In this document: in pieces, positions 1 through 9,126 of the stretch
How positions within the stretch are numbered: position 1 is the first letter of the stretch
Layout of the letters: each line of letters starts with the position of its first letter
Source of the DNA: UBA7488 sp964414185
GTDB taxonomy: Bacteria; Pseudomonadota; Alphaproteobacteria; CAAHEQ01; UBA3637
Assembly (NCBI GenBank): GCA_964414185.1
Contig: CAYPVK010000006.1
Span: 34,208 to 98,207 of the forward strand
DNA length: 64,000 bases
Direction: 5' to 3'
Notes under the pieces: generated by a model
Told to the model about the DNA's origin: nothing
The model's input: only the letters and a program-made list of their open reading frames with translations
Databases searched by the model: none
Position numbers and translations under genes: made by a program

Positions 1-1
1 C

Positions 2-559
2 AGCCCGTTTACATGGATTATTGACCCGATTGACGGCACGACAAACTTTTTGCATGCCATTCCGTATTTTTCAATTTCCATTGCTTTGAAATATAAGGAA
101 GAAATTATCGCAGGTATCATCTATAACCCCGTTACGAACGATTTGTATTATGCCGAAAAAGGCAAAGGGGCCTTTTTAATGACACCGACCGGTGATATGC
201 GCTTGCGTGTATCGGGCAGAGTTCAACTCGGTTATGCTTTGGTCGGGTCGAACGGTTTCAGCGGCCAAAAAAATCGCGAATTGATGGCAAAAATGGTGGA
301 TAAAGTTGCATCTGTCCGTTATAATGGCTGTACCACGTTATCAATGGCGGGCGTTGCGGCAGGCCAATTGGATTTGTATGTTGCAACCCGGTTTAAAATA
401 TGGGATCTCGCGGTCGGTTATTTGTTGATTAAAGAAGCCGGCGGTTATATATGCGATATTCATAATAATTCTGATTTAGCAGATATTATTGCTTCTCAAA
501 GTGTTATCGCGGGAAACCATAAGCTGAAAGACCAGATTTTGAAAGTGATAGGAGGCTGA
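2..559 (+). CDS. suhB: Inositol monophosphatase family protein (SuhB-like), 5' end outside window
   Basis: The reading frame is already open at base 2 and contains WIIDPIDGTTNF at its start, the metal- and phosphate-binding signature of the inositol monophosphatase superfamily. The second signature, WDLAVGYLLIKEAGG, lies near residue 140 of the visible part, where the Asp completes the Mg2+ site. Family members hydrolyse inositol 1-phosphate and related sugar phosphates in the cytoplasm; the SuhB branch also takes part in rRNA antitermination. About 185 residues are visible of a usual 260-270, so the first third is missing only because of the window edge. A TTG at position 50 is an internal codon, not the start. 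The Shine-Dalgarno of the next gene overlaps this stop codon. Confidence 0.93.
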   Translation, partial: SPFTWIIDPIDGTTNFLHAIPYFSISIALKYKEEIIAGIIYNPVTNDLYYAEKGKGAFLMTPTGDMRLRVSGRVQLGYALVGSNGFSGQKNRELMAKMVDKVASVRYNGCTTLSMAGVAAGQLDLYVATRFKIWDLAVGYLLIKEAGGYICDIHNNSDLADIIASQSVIAGNHKLKDQILKVIGG

Positions 560-562
560 CAG

Positions 563-1015
563 ATGAAAAAAACAATTTTGACTGCTCTTTGTTTGATTTT
601 TTTTGTAAGTTTTTCAACAGCAAATGCCCAAGAATTAACGGCTAATCGCAAAGTTCCCGCTTATTCGGCCGGCGCTTTGTCCAATCCCGTTAAAACTAAA
701 ACGGCAAAAGAAGCAATGCCCGGCAAACAAACCAGAACGGTTACTTTCCGGTTTGACGAAGGTGTTACGACTTTAAGTGAAGCTCAAAAAGAAAGGCTTT
801 TGTTGATAGCAAATCGCATTACCGACGGGGAAACAAATATTGTCCAAGTCGTTTCTGCTTCTAAAAACGAAGATGATGCCGGCACTCGTGCCCGTGTCAT
901 AGAGTCTTTCTTAAGAAGCTATGTTCGTGATTTCCAATATATCGTACGGTATATAAATCCGATAAACATTGTGCCGAGCGTTAACGATACGGTTAAAATT
1001 ACGGAACGTTATTAA
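563..1015 (+). CDS. Small exported protein of unknown function
   Basis: A 150-residue protein beginning with a clear Sec signal peptide (MKKTILTALCLIFFVSF...ANAQ, likely cleaved after ANA near residue 22). The mature part is about 128 residues, rich in charged and polar residues, with no cysteine and no further membrane segment. A segment around residues 70-115 (FRFDEGVTTLSEAQKERLLL) weakly recalls OmpA-like peptidoglycan-binding folds, but the key residues cannot be assigned, so no function is given. It starts 3 bases after suhB, with an AGGAGG that overlaps the suhB stop region, so the two are probably co-transcribed and translationally coupled. Location: periplasm or outer-membrane associated (inferred). 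Confidence 0.75.
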   Translation: MKKTILTALCLIFFVSFSTANAQELTANRKVPAYSAGALSNPVKTKTAKEAMPGKQTRTVTFRFDEGVTTLSEAQKERLLLIANRITDGETNIVQVVSASKNEDDAGTRARVIESFLRSYVRDFQYIVRYINPINIVPSVNDTVKITERY

Positions 1016-1107
1016 CTTTAAAAGCATTAAAGATTTTTGAATTTAAAGTGCGTTCAAATGCATTTGTAGAAAGCGGATAACCTTTTTGCATTTTGAATAA
1101 AAAAAGC

Positions 1108-1136
1108 TTGCAATTTAAATTAATTTCGTGTATAAA
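1108..1136 (+). promoter_or_regulatory. Putative sigma70 promoter of rpmE
   Basis: TTGCAA at 1108-1113, a 17-nt spacer, and TATAAA at 1131-1136. Transcription would start near 1143, leaving about a 35-nt leader before the rpmE start. Identified by eye from hexamer match and spacing. Confidence 0.6.
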
Positions 1137-1176
1137 GCGCTTATTAATTTTTTATTTTTTGATATGGAGAGCAATT

Positions 1177-1398
1177 ATGAAGAAAAACATTCACCCGGAT
1201 TACCATGAAGTAACGGTTGTTATGACGGATGGTACTCAATATAAAACAAGATCCACTTATGGTAAAGAAGGGGATACGATTCGTTTGGATATTGACCCGT
1301 TGTCACATCCCGCGTGGACAGGTGTTCAACGTTTGCTTGATACAGGCGGTCAATTGGCTAAATTTAATAAAAAATTCGCCGCTTTTAAAAAGAACTAA
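1177..1398 (+). CDS. rpmE: 50S ribosomal protein L31
   Basis: A 73-residue protein starting MKKNIHPDYHEV, the family hallmark, followed by MTDGTQYKTRSTYG and the C-terminal FNKKFAAF. L31 bridges the large and small ribosomal subunits. It lacks the CxxC zinc pair seen in C+ forms, so it is the cysteine-free type. The start at 1177 was chosen because it gives the canonical N-terminus and has GGAG seven bases upstream; in-frame extension upstream to 1093 is not supported. Monocistronic between its own promoter and a hairpin terminator. Confidence 0.96.
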   Translation: MKKNIHPDYHEVTVVMTDGTQYKTRSTYGKEGDTIRLDIDPLSHPAWTGVQRLLDTGGQLAKFNKKFAAFKKN

Positions 1399-1430
1399 GC
1401 AAAAAGATTTTTTTAAGTATTTTGAAATTA

Positions 1431-1462
1431 AAACGGGCCTTCATTTCAGGGGCTCGTTTTTG
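1431..1462 (+). terminator. Rho-independent terminator after rpmE
   Basis: The stem ACGGGCC / GGCTCGT (7 bp, one G-U) with an 11-nt loop is followed directly by a run of T, 33 bases after the rpmE stop. Confidence 0.75.
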
Positions 1463-1842
1463 TATATGAATTTTTTATAACGAATAAATATTTCCCGTAA
1501 ATAAAACATTGCAGCGGAAGTTATTTTTATGAACTCATTGTTTAAAGCGATTATTTGAATTTTTTCAATTTGCGATGACTGACAGCAAAAATTTGACATG
1601 CCTGCCGTTGCTTTTGGTCGACAAAGGGTAAAAACATGTTTTGCCGATTAGTTTTTACTTATAAAATACTAAAAAAGCAACAGAGAGATTCGGTTGACAT
1701 TGTCATATAAAATGCTAAAATGGGTAACGAGACGATTATCGCACATCCCAATAAAATAAAATTCGGCTTTTGTGGGAAAATTAACCCGCCATAAAGAAAA
1801 ATTCGGATAAAAACCAAATTTACAAAAAGCGAGAGGGGAAAA
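1463..1842 (+). promoter_or_regulatory. Intergenic region with putative promoter for the downstream exported protein
   Basis: This 380-base gap holds no convincing gene. The best signal is TTGACA at 1694-1699, 16 nt, TAAAAT at 1716-1721, which would give a leader of about 115 nt before the start codon at 1843. Nothing resembling a riboswitch or known RNA was recognised in the leader. Confidence 0.45.
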
Positions 1843-3114
1843 ATGCAAAAACAAATTGTGAAATTCAACCGAAACGCCATTTTGTCATTGGTGGCGGCAT
1901 GGGCGCTGTTTGACGTTGCAACGGTACCGGCAAGGGCAGATTCTCCGTTTGGGCAAACAGCCGCCGAAATTATGACGCCCGATTTTTTCAAAGGGGCGAC
2001 GGGATATTCGACGCAAGGGTCTGTCAGTGCTGCCGAAAAAAAGGAAATTGTTAAGAAATTCAAAAAGGAAGCAACCGCGCTTAAGCTTCCCGCCGAAATT
2101 TCGGGATTGGTATCGACCGGTTCCATTTTAAATTTTAAAACACAAGCGAACGATTTTATATTGTATATGGGGATTGATATATATATTTTGAACGGTCCTC
2201 AAGGGATTGCCGTTCAATGTTGCGGCTTTGGTGAAGACAGCATTGCGGAACCGCTGAAAGAAACAAAGGGGATAAACACGGTTACGAAAAAACCGTACTT
2301 TTCTATACCGAACGGATTTTTAAAACATTTGCCGAATAAAGATTTTTATACGGAAATGCAGCAAATTTTAAACACCAATTTCGGTACGTTGATGAATATT
2401 GCGGTTTTAAATGAAAAGAAGTTGTCTAAAAACGCTTATGCGGGCAAAATAGCCGATATGCCGGATATAATTTTCCCGAATGAAAAGGGGATGTTGCATA
2501 ATATCGATTCCAAAGGGGACAGTTCAATCTGCGATTATTTGGGATACCGCGTCAACAGTTTGATTGCGGCGAAGGAAGCTGGTGAAGTATTCATGCCTCG
2601 GCAAATTTGCAAAGGCTGGACAATATACGAAAGGAAAATAGGCACCACGGACAATTCTTGCGGGGAATTTATTGTATTGAACGGTAAGCCCAATTCAAAA
2701 GGGATTATTTGCGCATACCGCACGTTGCAAATCAAAAACGCATTGCAAAAATTGGAACAAATGCAAGCGGGTTTTCACGATTTTATGTATGAAAAAGGCG
2801 TTGAGCCTCAAACCGATCCGACAGGGGCGGATTTAACTGCGGAACAAAGGTTGGTGGCGGCATGGGGCAATGCGTTTGACAATTATATGTTTGCTTTGTT
2901 GCAACGCAAGTTGGACAATCCGCGTCACCCGTGCTATCAAAACCAAAAGGTCAAAACTTTGGATGGCGTTATCGGCAAAGAAAATCCACGCCCACAGAAT
3001 TTTGAAAAAAATCAAAAAGAATCGGCCGATATGCATGTTGAAAAATTACAACGCCACGGCATCAATCACGGCAGCTTTAAAAATTTGTTGGCAAACAATT
3101 CGCGGACAAGGTAA
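1843..3114 (+). CDS. Exported protein of unknown function, 423 residues
   Basis: Begins with an extended signal peptide (charged start MQKQIVKFNRN, hydrophobic ILSLVAAWALF, cleavage near ARADS at about residue 33). The mature protein is soluble, with no further membrane helix, and contains scattered cysteines (Cys-Cys near residue 125, and Cys in SICDYLGY, RQICKGW, NSCGEF, IICAY and HPCYQ) that could form disulfides in the periplasm. The C-terminal 60 residues are highly charged. No family was recognised. Its AGAGGGG Shine-Dalgarno lies 6 bases before the ATG. It stands alone, converging with the minus-strand foldase gene. Role unknown. Confidence 0.7.
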   Translation: MQKQIVKFNRNAILSLVAAWALFDVATVPARADSPFGQTAAEIMTPDFFKGATGYSTQGSVSAAEKKEIVKKFKKEATALKLPAEISGLVSTGSILNFKTQANDFILYMGIDIYILNGPQGIAVQCCGFGEDSIAEPLKETKGINTVTKKPYFSIPNGFLKHLPNKDFYTEMQQILNTNFGTLMNIAVLNEKKLSKNAYAGKIADMPDIIFPNEKGMLHNIDSKGDSSICDYLGYRVNSLIAAKEAGEVFMPRQICKGWTIYERKIGTTDNSCGEFIVLNGKPNSKGIICAYRTLQIKNALQKLEQMQAGFHDFMYEKGVEPQTDPTGADLTAEQRLVAAWGNAFDNYMFALLQRKLDNPRHPCYQNQKVKTLDGVIGKENPRPQNFEKNQKESADMHVEKLQRHGINHGSFKNLLANNSRTR

Positions 3115-3272
3115 TTTCCCCCGGAAACGCCATTTCGGCAAACAATGAAAAAATATCTTGACATTTCGGTCGTCCGAAAATCGGTCAGATATTGCAGTCA
3201 TAATCGCCGATGCAAATCGTCGTACATTTAGGCGTACAGGGCGATATTATCAACCTTATAGGCTTAAGAAAA

Positions 3273-3296
3273 ACCCATCGGCCATGGCCGGTGGGT
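3273..3296. repeat. Inverted repeat between convergent genes
   Basis: An 11-bp stem (ACCCATCGGCC / GGCCGGTGGGT, one T-G) with a minimal loop, positioned between the exported protein gene and the convergent foldase gene. There is no T-run on either side, so it may slow or terminate transcription but is not a classic Rho-independent terminator. Confidence 0.5.
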
Positions 3297-3351
3297 TCGT
3301 GTTCAAAATATTATTCGAGGCTGTTAAAAGCCGTTTCAGACTATGAAAGGA

Positions 3352-5256
3352 TTATTCATCCTTGTTGTAAACCGAAAAGGCTTTTTCGATTTCGATCGTA
3401 TTGACTTTGACTCCGAATTCATCGGCATATGACGCCATAACTTCATTTGCCATCCCTTCTCCGGTTTGATTTTTCAGGTTTTGTTTTGTAACATTTAAAC
3501 CCAAGGAATCTTTTGACGGATCCGCCGGCGTGATATTTTCGATGGTAGAAATAAAGATGCCCGCGCGAGTCGGCGTCGAAATAATATTTTTATTGCCTTC
3601 TTTTTGTAAAAAGGCAGGGGCAATGGCTTCCGGAGGCATTTTTTCAACCGTTGAACGTGTCACGTTTTTTTCGGTAAAGCTTTTAAAATTGCCAAAAACG
3701 CCTTGAGCTTGTAAACCGACACCGTTTCGGGCGCGATCCATGATATTCGATACAACAGATTCCAATTGAGCTTTTTGTTGTTCGGCAGTCCAAAGTTTGA
3801 TCAAATCGGCTTTTGCTTCTTCAAATGTCTTTTGTGTCGACGGCGTAATGCTGTCAATCCGAGCCACCAAATATCCGTTGCCATTTTCCGTAACGGAAGA
3901 TACGTCGCCCGTGTTCAACATAAAGACATCTTGCAACAACGTGACGTTTTTAAATTCTTCATCCATGGATTTACCGTTTTTGAACGTGCCGGTAATATCC
4001 ACGGGCGCCGTTTTTTGAACCTTTAAACCGATAGCGGCGGCTGCGTCTTCCAATGATTTGCCTTCGCCCAATACATCTTCCAATTTGCGCACGGCTTCTT
4101 CCATCGTGTTATAGGATTGTTCGGACGCCAATTGTTTTTTGATTTGAGCCATAATCGAAGCTTTCGACGGCATATTGGCCGCTTGAATATCTTTGACAAG
4201 CAAAATATGCCATCCCAAATCCGTTGAAACGGGACCGACAATCGCTTCTTTTTTCGCGGCAAAGACAGGGTCGGCCAAATCGGCAAGCAAATCTTCCTTA
4301 GACGTCCAACCGAAATTGGTTTGGATTTCGTCTTGGCCGGCTTTTTCTTTGGCAACCTGATAAAAATTATCTTTCGTCAGACCTTTCACGGCATCTTTGG
4401 CAGCCTCTTCGGTATCAAATAACATTTGAGCCAACTGACGTTTTTCGGGCGTACCGAAAGAAGCTTTGCGTTCTTCATAAATTTCATTGACCTGCGCATC
4501 ATCCAACCGGACTTTGTCCGCCATATTTTCGGGCGTAATCGAAACCAACGATAATTCGCGGTATTCGGGCAAAATGAAATTTTCGCTGTACGCATCCAAA
4601 TATTCTTGCAATTCTTCATTTGTCGGTTGTTTTGAAATTTTAATGTTTTGCGGTTCAATCAAAGCGCCGATAATCGTGCGTTTTTCGTTATTATAGCGAT
4701 ACATTAAATCGGCCAAAACCGTCGGATTATACCCCAGAGAAATAATCGTGTTCGTCAAATGTTGCATCGCCAATTCGTTTTTAAGTTGTTTGGCAAGCTG
4801 AGCTTCTGTCGTTTTGGCTTGTACCAAATAAGTGTAAAAAATGTTTTTGTCAAAATTACCCAAGGCGTCGTGAAAAGCTTCGTTGCGTTCGACATATTTT
4901 TGAACGGCTTTGTCGGAAGCGGCCAAACCGAGTTCATCCTTTACCCCCGATTGAACCAATTCGATAACCATTGTTTGAACGGCCGAATCCAACATGCCCG
5001 CTTGTAATGCCCGTGCGGGGGAAACATATTGTCCGCCCATCATCGCCGACATGCGCTGACGCTGTGTGTCAAAGGCTTGAGATAAAGCATTCATGGATAC
5101 TTTTTGCGAACCGACTTCAATTGCAGCGTTGTTGGTTGACAAGCTGAGATTCATCAAACCACCGAGCCCCCAAAAGACCACCATTGAAATAAGCAATAAC
5201 CCCAAAATAATTTTGGCGCCCCAACTTTTTGAAAAATCGCTGAAAAATGAAATCAT
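3352..5256 (-). CDS. ppiD: Membrane-anchored peptidyl-prolyl cis-trans isomerase / foldase (PpiD/SurA family)
   Basis: A 634-residue protein with a short cytoplasmic N-terminus, one transmembrane helix at about residues 14-36 (AKIILGLLLISMVVFWGLGG) and a large periplasmic part. A SurA-N-like helical region covers about 40-200. A parvulin (PPIC-type) domain lies at about 255-360, recognisable by KRQLAQMLFDTEEAAK at its start and VGPVSTDLGWHILLVKDI at its end. PpiD proteins hold newly exported outer-membrane proteins at the Sec translocon; many parvulin domains in PpiD are weakly active. The length matches the family (about 620-640). Monocistronic, downstream of the topA terminator. Confidence 0.88.
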   Translation of the reverse strand: MISFFSDFSKSWGAKIILGLLLISMVVFWGLGGLMNLSLSTNNAAIEVGSQKVSMNALSQAFDTQRQRMSAMMGGQYVSPARALQAGMLDSAVQTMVIELVQSGVKDELGLAASDKAVQKYVERNEAFHDALGNFDKNIFYTYLVQAKTTEAQLAKQLKNELAMQHLTNTIISLGYNPTVLADLMYRYNNEKRTIIGALIEPQNIKISKQPTNEELQEYLDAYSENFILPEYRELSLVSITPENMADKVRLDDAQVNEIYEERKASFGTPEKRQLAQMLFDTEEAAKDAVKGLTKDNFYQVAKEKAGQDEIQTNFGWTSKEDLLADLADPVFAAKKEAIVGPVSTDLGWHILLVKDIQAANMPSKASIMAQIKKQLASEQSYNTMEEAVRKLEDVLGEGKSLEDAAAAIGLKVQKTAPVDITGTFKNGKSMDEEFKNVTLLQDVFMLNTGDVSSVTENGNGYLVARIDSITPSTQKTFEEAKADLIKLWTAEQQKAQLESVVSNIMDRARNGVGLQAQGVFGNFKSFTEKNVTRSTVEKMPPEAIAPAFLQKEGNKNIISTPTRAGIFISTIENITPADPSKDSLGLNVTKQNLKNQTGEGMANEVMASYADEFGVKVNTIEIEKAFSVYNKDE

Positions 5257-5294
5257 GTTTGTTTCCCTTTATATTAATGAAATTATTGGGCCAT

Positions 5295-5323
5295 TTATAC
5301 ACTATTTTTTATGGGCGTGCAAG
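5295..5323 (-). promoter_or_regulatory. Putative sigma70 promoter of ppiD
   Basis: On the minus strand: TTGCAC (5323-5318), a 17-nt spacer, TATAAA (5300-5295), about 40 nt upstream of the start codon. Confidence 0.6.
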
Positions 5324-5418
5324 AATTATGTAAAATATACGGATAAAAAACACGGGACAAAGGGGAAAAGTAACATAATTTTGCAACAAAAATGCAATTT
5401 TTTTAAATTATTTCAAAA

Positions 5419-5443
5419 AAAAGCCTTCAATTTTGAAGGCTTT
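5419..5443 (-). terminator. Rho-independent terminator of topA
   Basis: Perfect 12-bp stem (AAAAGCCTTCAA / TTGAAGGCTTTT) with a very short loop, followed on the minus strand by eight T. It lies about 37 bases past the topA stop. Confidence 0.85.
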
Positions 5444-5479
5444 TAAACTTTAATTATTTTTTTACATAAAAGCATTTAT

Positions 5480-7963
5480 TTATTTTTGATGTATGCGGGC
5501 ATTTAACAAATCAACGGCTTCGGCTTCGGTCGGAACTTGACCGCCGTTTTTAACCGATGCCATGATTTTACCGGCCTTTACATACGGGCCGTAACGCCCG
5601 ATTTGATAAGTAATCGTTTCGCCGTTGTATTTGCCGACTTCCGTGGCAGCTGCCACCTTTTTATTGGACGCCAACAATTCAAGCGCACGGGCAAGTTCAA
5701 TCGTATAAACGTTGTCCGCAGGCGTCAAAGATTGATATATTTTCCCGCGTTTGACAAACGGTCCGAATTTGCCCAATCCCGCTTCAACGGGTTCTTTTGT
5801 TTTTGGGTCTGTGCCAAGTGAGCGAGGCAAGGATAACAATTGCATAGCTTTTGCAAAATCAACTTCGGCCGGGTCGGCGCCTTTGGGCAAGCCGGCACGC
5901 TTGGCATCTTTGCCGATGCCCGCTTGAACATACCAACCGTACGGCCCCTTTTTGATAATAATATCACGCCCCGTTTCATCTTTGCCCAAATCGTATGTTT
6001 TGGGCTCTTCCATATGAATTTCGATTGCCGAACCGTTTTCATCCCTTGAGGGGTCTATGATGGCAAATTGTTTCGTATATTTGCATTTCGGATAATCGTT
6101 GCAACCGATAAAGGCACCGTATTTGCCGACCCGTAATGATAATTTGTGTTGCTTGCATTCGGGGCAAATGCGCGATTCTTCGGTCGGGAATAAATGTTTT
6201 TCCAATGTTTTGGCAACCGTTTCAAGCACTTCGCCCATCTTGACGGGTTCAACGTTTTTTACGGTGCCGGTAAACGGTATCCAAAAATCTTGCAATACCT
6301 GTTTCCATTCGATTTTACCGTTTGTGATTTCATCCAATTTATCTTCCAAACCGGCAGTGTAATCGTATTGAATATATTGGTTGAAATAATTTTCAAGGAA
6401 AGCCGTAACGATGCGCCCGCGGTCTTCGGGATAAAACCGTTTGTTTTCCAAACGCACATATTTGCGGTCTTGCAATACGGATAAAATCGTCGCATACGTG
6501 GACGGACGTCCGATGCCGAGCTCTTCCAAGCGTTTGACAAGGCTGGCTTCGGTAAAACGCGGCGGCGGTTCGGTGAAGTGTTGGTCGGCGCGGACGCCCA
6601 GCGTTTCAAGGCTTTCTTTTTCGTTCATGACCGGCAGGATTTTGGAATCGTCGTCGCCTTTGTCATCGTCGATGTCTTCTTTATAAACCTTGATAAATCC
6701 GGGGAAAGCAATTGTTTGGCCCGTCGCGCGCAGTTGCAATTTATTATCGGTTGACGGAATATCGACACCGACTTTGTCAAAGACGGCGCTTTCCATTTGA
6801 CAGGCAACCGTGCGTTTCCAAATCAATTCATATAGTTTGCGTTGATCGGGAGTCAAATATTGAGCCACCGATTCGGGCGTACGGTTAACATTCGTCGGGC
6901 GGATGGCTTCGTGCGCTTCTTGCGCATTTTTCGAATTGTTTTTATAAAAGCGCGGTTTTTCGGGAATATATTCTTTGCCGTATTCTTTTTCCACTAAAGC
7001 GCGAATGTCATTAATCGCTTCGGGTGCCAACGCAACCGAATCGGTACGCATATACGTAATTAAACCTGCTTGTTCGCCGCCTAAATCAGCCCCTTCATAC
7101 AAACTTTGTGCCGTTTGCATTGTTTTTTTCGCGCCAAACCCGAGCTTACGGGACGCTTCCTGTTGCAAAGTTGATGTCGTAAAAGCGGGAGCAGGGTTGC
7201 GCTTGGCTTGTTTTTTTTCAATCGTTCCGACGATGAATTCAGCATCTTCCACCCGTTTTTTTATATCGCCGGCAATCGTTGAATTGGCCAAATCAAATTT
7301 ATCCAATTTTTTGCCGTCCGCTTGCGTGAGTTTTGCGGTAAATTTTTCTTTGCGTTCGGTATTTAAATCAACATCCACCGTCCAATATTCTTTGGGCACA
7401 AAGCCGTTGATTTCGTCTTCGCGTTCCGATACCAAACGCAAAGCGACCGATTGTACGCGGCCGGCAGATTTCGCGCCCGGCAATTTGCGCCATAAAATCG
7501 GCGAAATATTAAATCCGACCAAGTAATCCAACGCTCGGCGTGCCAAATATGCATCAACCAAATTCATATCGATTTGGCGCGGGTTTTTAATAGCTTCCAA
7601 AATCGCATTTTTTGTGATTTGGTGAAATACAACGCGGAAAACGGGAAAATCTTTTTTCAACTTTTTGCGCCGTTTTAATTCTTGCACGACATGCCATGAA
7701 ATGGCTTCTCCTTCCCTATCGGGGTCGGAAGCCAAATATAATTCGTCGGCGGATGCCAAAGCCTTAACAATGTCGCGCATGGTTTTTTCGCCGCGCGGTT
7801 GCATTTCCCAATCCATTTTAAAATCTTCTTCGGGGCGTACCGAACCGTTTTTTGCCGGCAAATCGCAAATATGCCCGAAACTGGCCATGACTTTATAATC
7901 TTTGCCCAAATATTTATTGATTGTTTTTGCTTTTGCGGGAGATTCGACTATAACTAATTTCAC
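5480..7963 (-). CDS. topA: DNA topoisomerase I
   Basis: Type IA topoisomerase of 827 residues that relaxes negative supercoils. The Toprim domain opens with KLVIVESPAKAKTI and carries the acidic metal site SDPDREGEAIS at residues 79-89. The active-site tyrosine is in the GLITYMRTDS motif near residue 300. A four-cysteine zinc ribbon (CPECKQH...CNDYPKC) lies near 600-630, followed by C-terminal TopA repeats with GKFGPFVKRG and GRYGPYVKAG signatures. The length fits alphaproteobacterial TopA. Its start is 12 bases after the dprA stop, so plsY-dprA-topA form one operon, as in many alphaproteobacteria. Confidence 0.97.
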   Translation of the reverse strand: MKLVIVESPAKAKTINKYLGKDYKVMASFGHICDLPAKNGSVRPEEDFKMDWEMQPRGEKTMRDIVKALASADELYLASDPDREGEAISWHVVQELKRRKKLKKDFPVFRVVFHQITKNAILEAIKNPRQIDMNLVDAYLARRALDYLVGFNISPILWRKLPGAKSAGRVQSVALRLVSEREDEINGFVPKEYWTVDVDLNTERKEKFTAKLTQADGKKLDKFDLANSTIAGDIKKRVEDAEFIVGTIEKKQAKRNPAPAFTTSTLQQEASRKLGFGAKKTMQTAQSLYEGADLGGEQAGLITYMRTDSVALAPEAINDIRALVEKEYGKEYIPEKPRFYKNNSKNAQEAHEAIRPTNVNRTPESVAQYLTPDQRKLYELIWKRTVACQMESAVFDKVGVDIPSTDNKLQLRATGQTIAFPGFIKVYKEDIDDDKGDDDSKILPVMNEKESLETLGVRADQHFTEPPPRFTEASLVKRLEELGIGRPSTYATILSVLQDRKYVRLENKRFYPEDRGRIVTAFLENYFNQYIQYDYTAGLEDKLDEITNGKIEWKQVLQDFWIPFTGTVKNVEPVKMGEVLETVAKTLEKHLFPTEESRICPECKQHKLSLRVGKYGAFIGCNDYPKCKYTKQFAIIDPSRDENGSAIEIHMEEPKTYDLGKDETGRDIIIKKGPYGWYVQAGIGKDAKRAGLPKGADPAEVDFAKAMQLLSLPRSLGTDPKTKEPVEAGLGKFGPFVKRGKIYQSLTPADNVYTIELARALELLASNKKVAAATEVGKYNGETITYQIGRYGPYVKAGKIMASVKNGGQVPTEAEAVDLLNARIHQK

Positions 7964-7975
7964 GTTGTTTTTCCT

Positions 7976-9112
7976 TTACTCTTTTATCTGCGCCAATAAT
8001 GAAACGCGGTTGCCGGGAAAACGTTCAATGCGGCCGGCCAATTCCAATTCGACCAATATAATGCTTACAAGCTGAGCCGACAACCCCGTGCCGCCGATTA
8101 AATCGTTAATGCCTGTTGTTTCGGGACTTAAATTTTCAACAATGATTTTGCGCGCCTTATCCAAATCATTTTCCAAAACGACGGAATAAGGTTCCATTGT
8201 TTGTTCAAATGCCGGTTCTTCCATTCGGAACGAATGAGTTAAATCATCCAAAGCGTTAATGACGTCGGATGCTTTTTCCACCAGATATGCCCCGTTTTTT
8301 ATCAGTTTGTTCGGTCCTTCGCTGCGCGGTTCAAGCGGAAATCCGGGAACGGCGAACAAAAGGCGCTTTTGTTCTTTTGCCATGCGAGCGGTAATTAACG
8401 ATCCTGAGCGTAATTCGGCTTCAATGACGATAATCCCTTTGGACAAACCCGAAATAATGCGGTTTCGGCGCGGAAAGTTTTGCGGCGTGACGGGTGATCC
8501 GAACGGCAATTCCGACAGAACACATCCCCTTGAAAAAAGCTCTTCACATAACGCTTGGTTTTCTTTCGGATATATATTGTCTAAACTTGTCCCGAACACG
8601 GCAACGGTTCCTCCCTTGCCGTCGGTGTTGGACAAGGCCCCCATGTGAGCGGCCGAATCTATGCCTTTTGCCATGCCCGATACGATGGTCAAATCCGCTT
8701 TGCTTAAATCGGTAGCCAATCGGCTTGTAAAGTTTTTACCGTTAAGTGACGCTCCGCGGGTGCCGACAATGCCGACGCAAGTTTTACGTGTCAAAGTCAA
8801 ATGCCCTTTCACATATAAAATCGGCGGCGCATCTTCGATTGTTTTTAACAGTTTGGGGTATTCGGGATGATTCAACGGCAAAATTTCGGCACCGATTTTT
8901 TCGGCCTTTTCCAGCTGGGCATTAACTTGTTTTTCGCCGGCCAATACTATCGGTTTTGTTCTTCCGCCGCGGCGGGCAAACGCATCCAAATGGCAAATGG
9001 CTTCTTTTGGGGAACCGAAATAAGAAATAAGGTTGCGAAACGTAATCGGGCCGACGTTTTCACTTAAAGCTAACTGAAGCCATTCTTTTTTTTCTTGGAC
9101 GGTCAGACTCAT
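7976..9112 (-). CDS. dprA: DNA-processing protein A
   Basis: A 378-residue DprA/Smf protein that loads RecA on incoming single-stranded DNA during natural transformation. The central Rossmann-like domain is marked by VGIVGTRGAS, TIVSGMAKGIDSAAH and GGTVAVFGTSLDNIYP (about residues 110-180), with PRRNRIISGLSKGIIVIEA further on (about 215-233). The C-terminal about 60 residues (NLSPETTGINDLI...LVELELAGRIERFPGNRV) form the usual winged-helix domain. The length is normal. It sits 14 bases after plsY and 12 before topA. No other competence gene was recognised in this window. Confidence 0.96.
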   Translation of the reverse strand: MSLTVQEKKEWLQLALSENVGPITFRNLISYFGSPKEAICHLDAFARRGGRTKPIVLAGEKQVNAQLEKAEKIGAEILPLNHPEYPKLLKTIEDAPPILYVKGHLTLTRKTCVGIVGTRGASLNGKNFTSRLATDLSKADLTIVSGMAKGIDSAAHMGALSNTDGKGGTVAVFGTSLDNIYPKENQALCEELFSRGCVLSELPFGSPVTPQNFPRRNRIISGLSKGIIVIEAELRSGSLITARMAKEQKRLLFAVPGFPLEPRSEGPNKLIKNGAYLVEKASDVINALDDLTHSFRMEEPAFEQTMEPYSVVLENDLDKARKIIVENLSPETTGINDLIGGTGLSAQLVSIILVELELAGRIERFPGNRVSLLAQIKE

Positions 9113-9126
9113 TTAACGGCGCATCC

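Noticed and set aside
1659..2126. 155-codon minus-strand frame
   Set aside because: It lies antisense to the start of the exported protein gene, which has a signal peptide, promoter and Shine-Dalgarno; the minus frame shows no such features.
3158..3404. Short plus-strand frames between convergent genes
   Set aside because: They overlap the 3' hairpin and the end of the foldase gene and lack ribosome-binding sites.
6975..7526. Long antisense frame within topA
   Set aside because: A shadow of the highly conserved topA coding strand; no initiation signal and no protein-like pattern.
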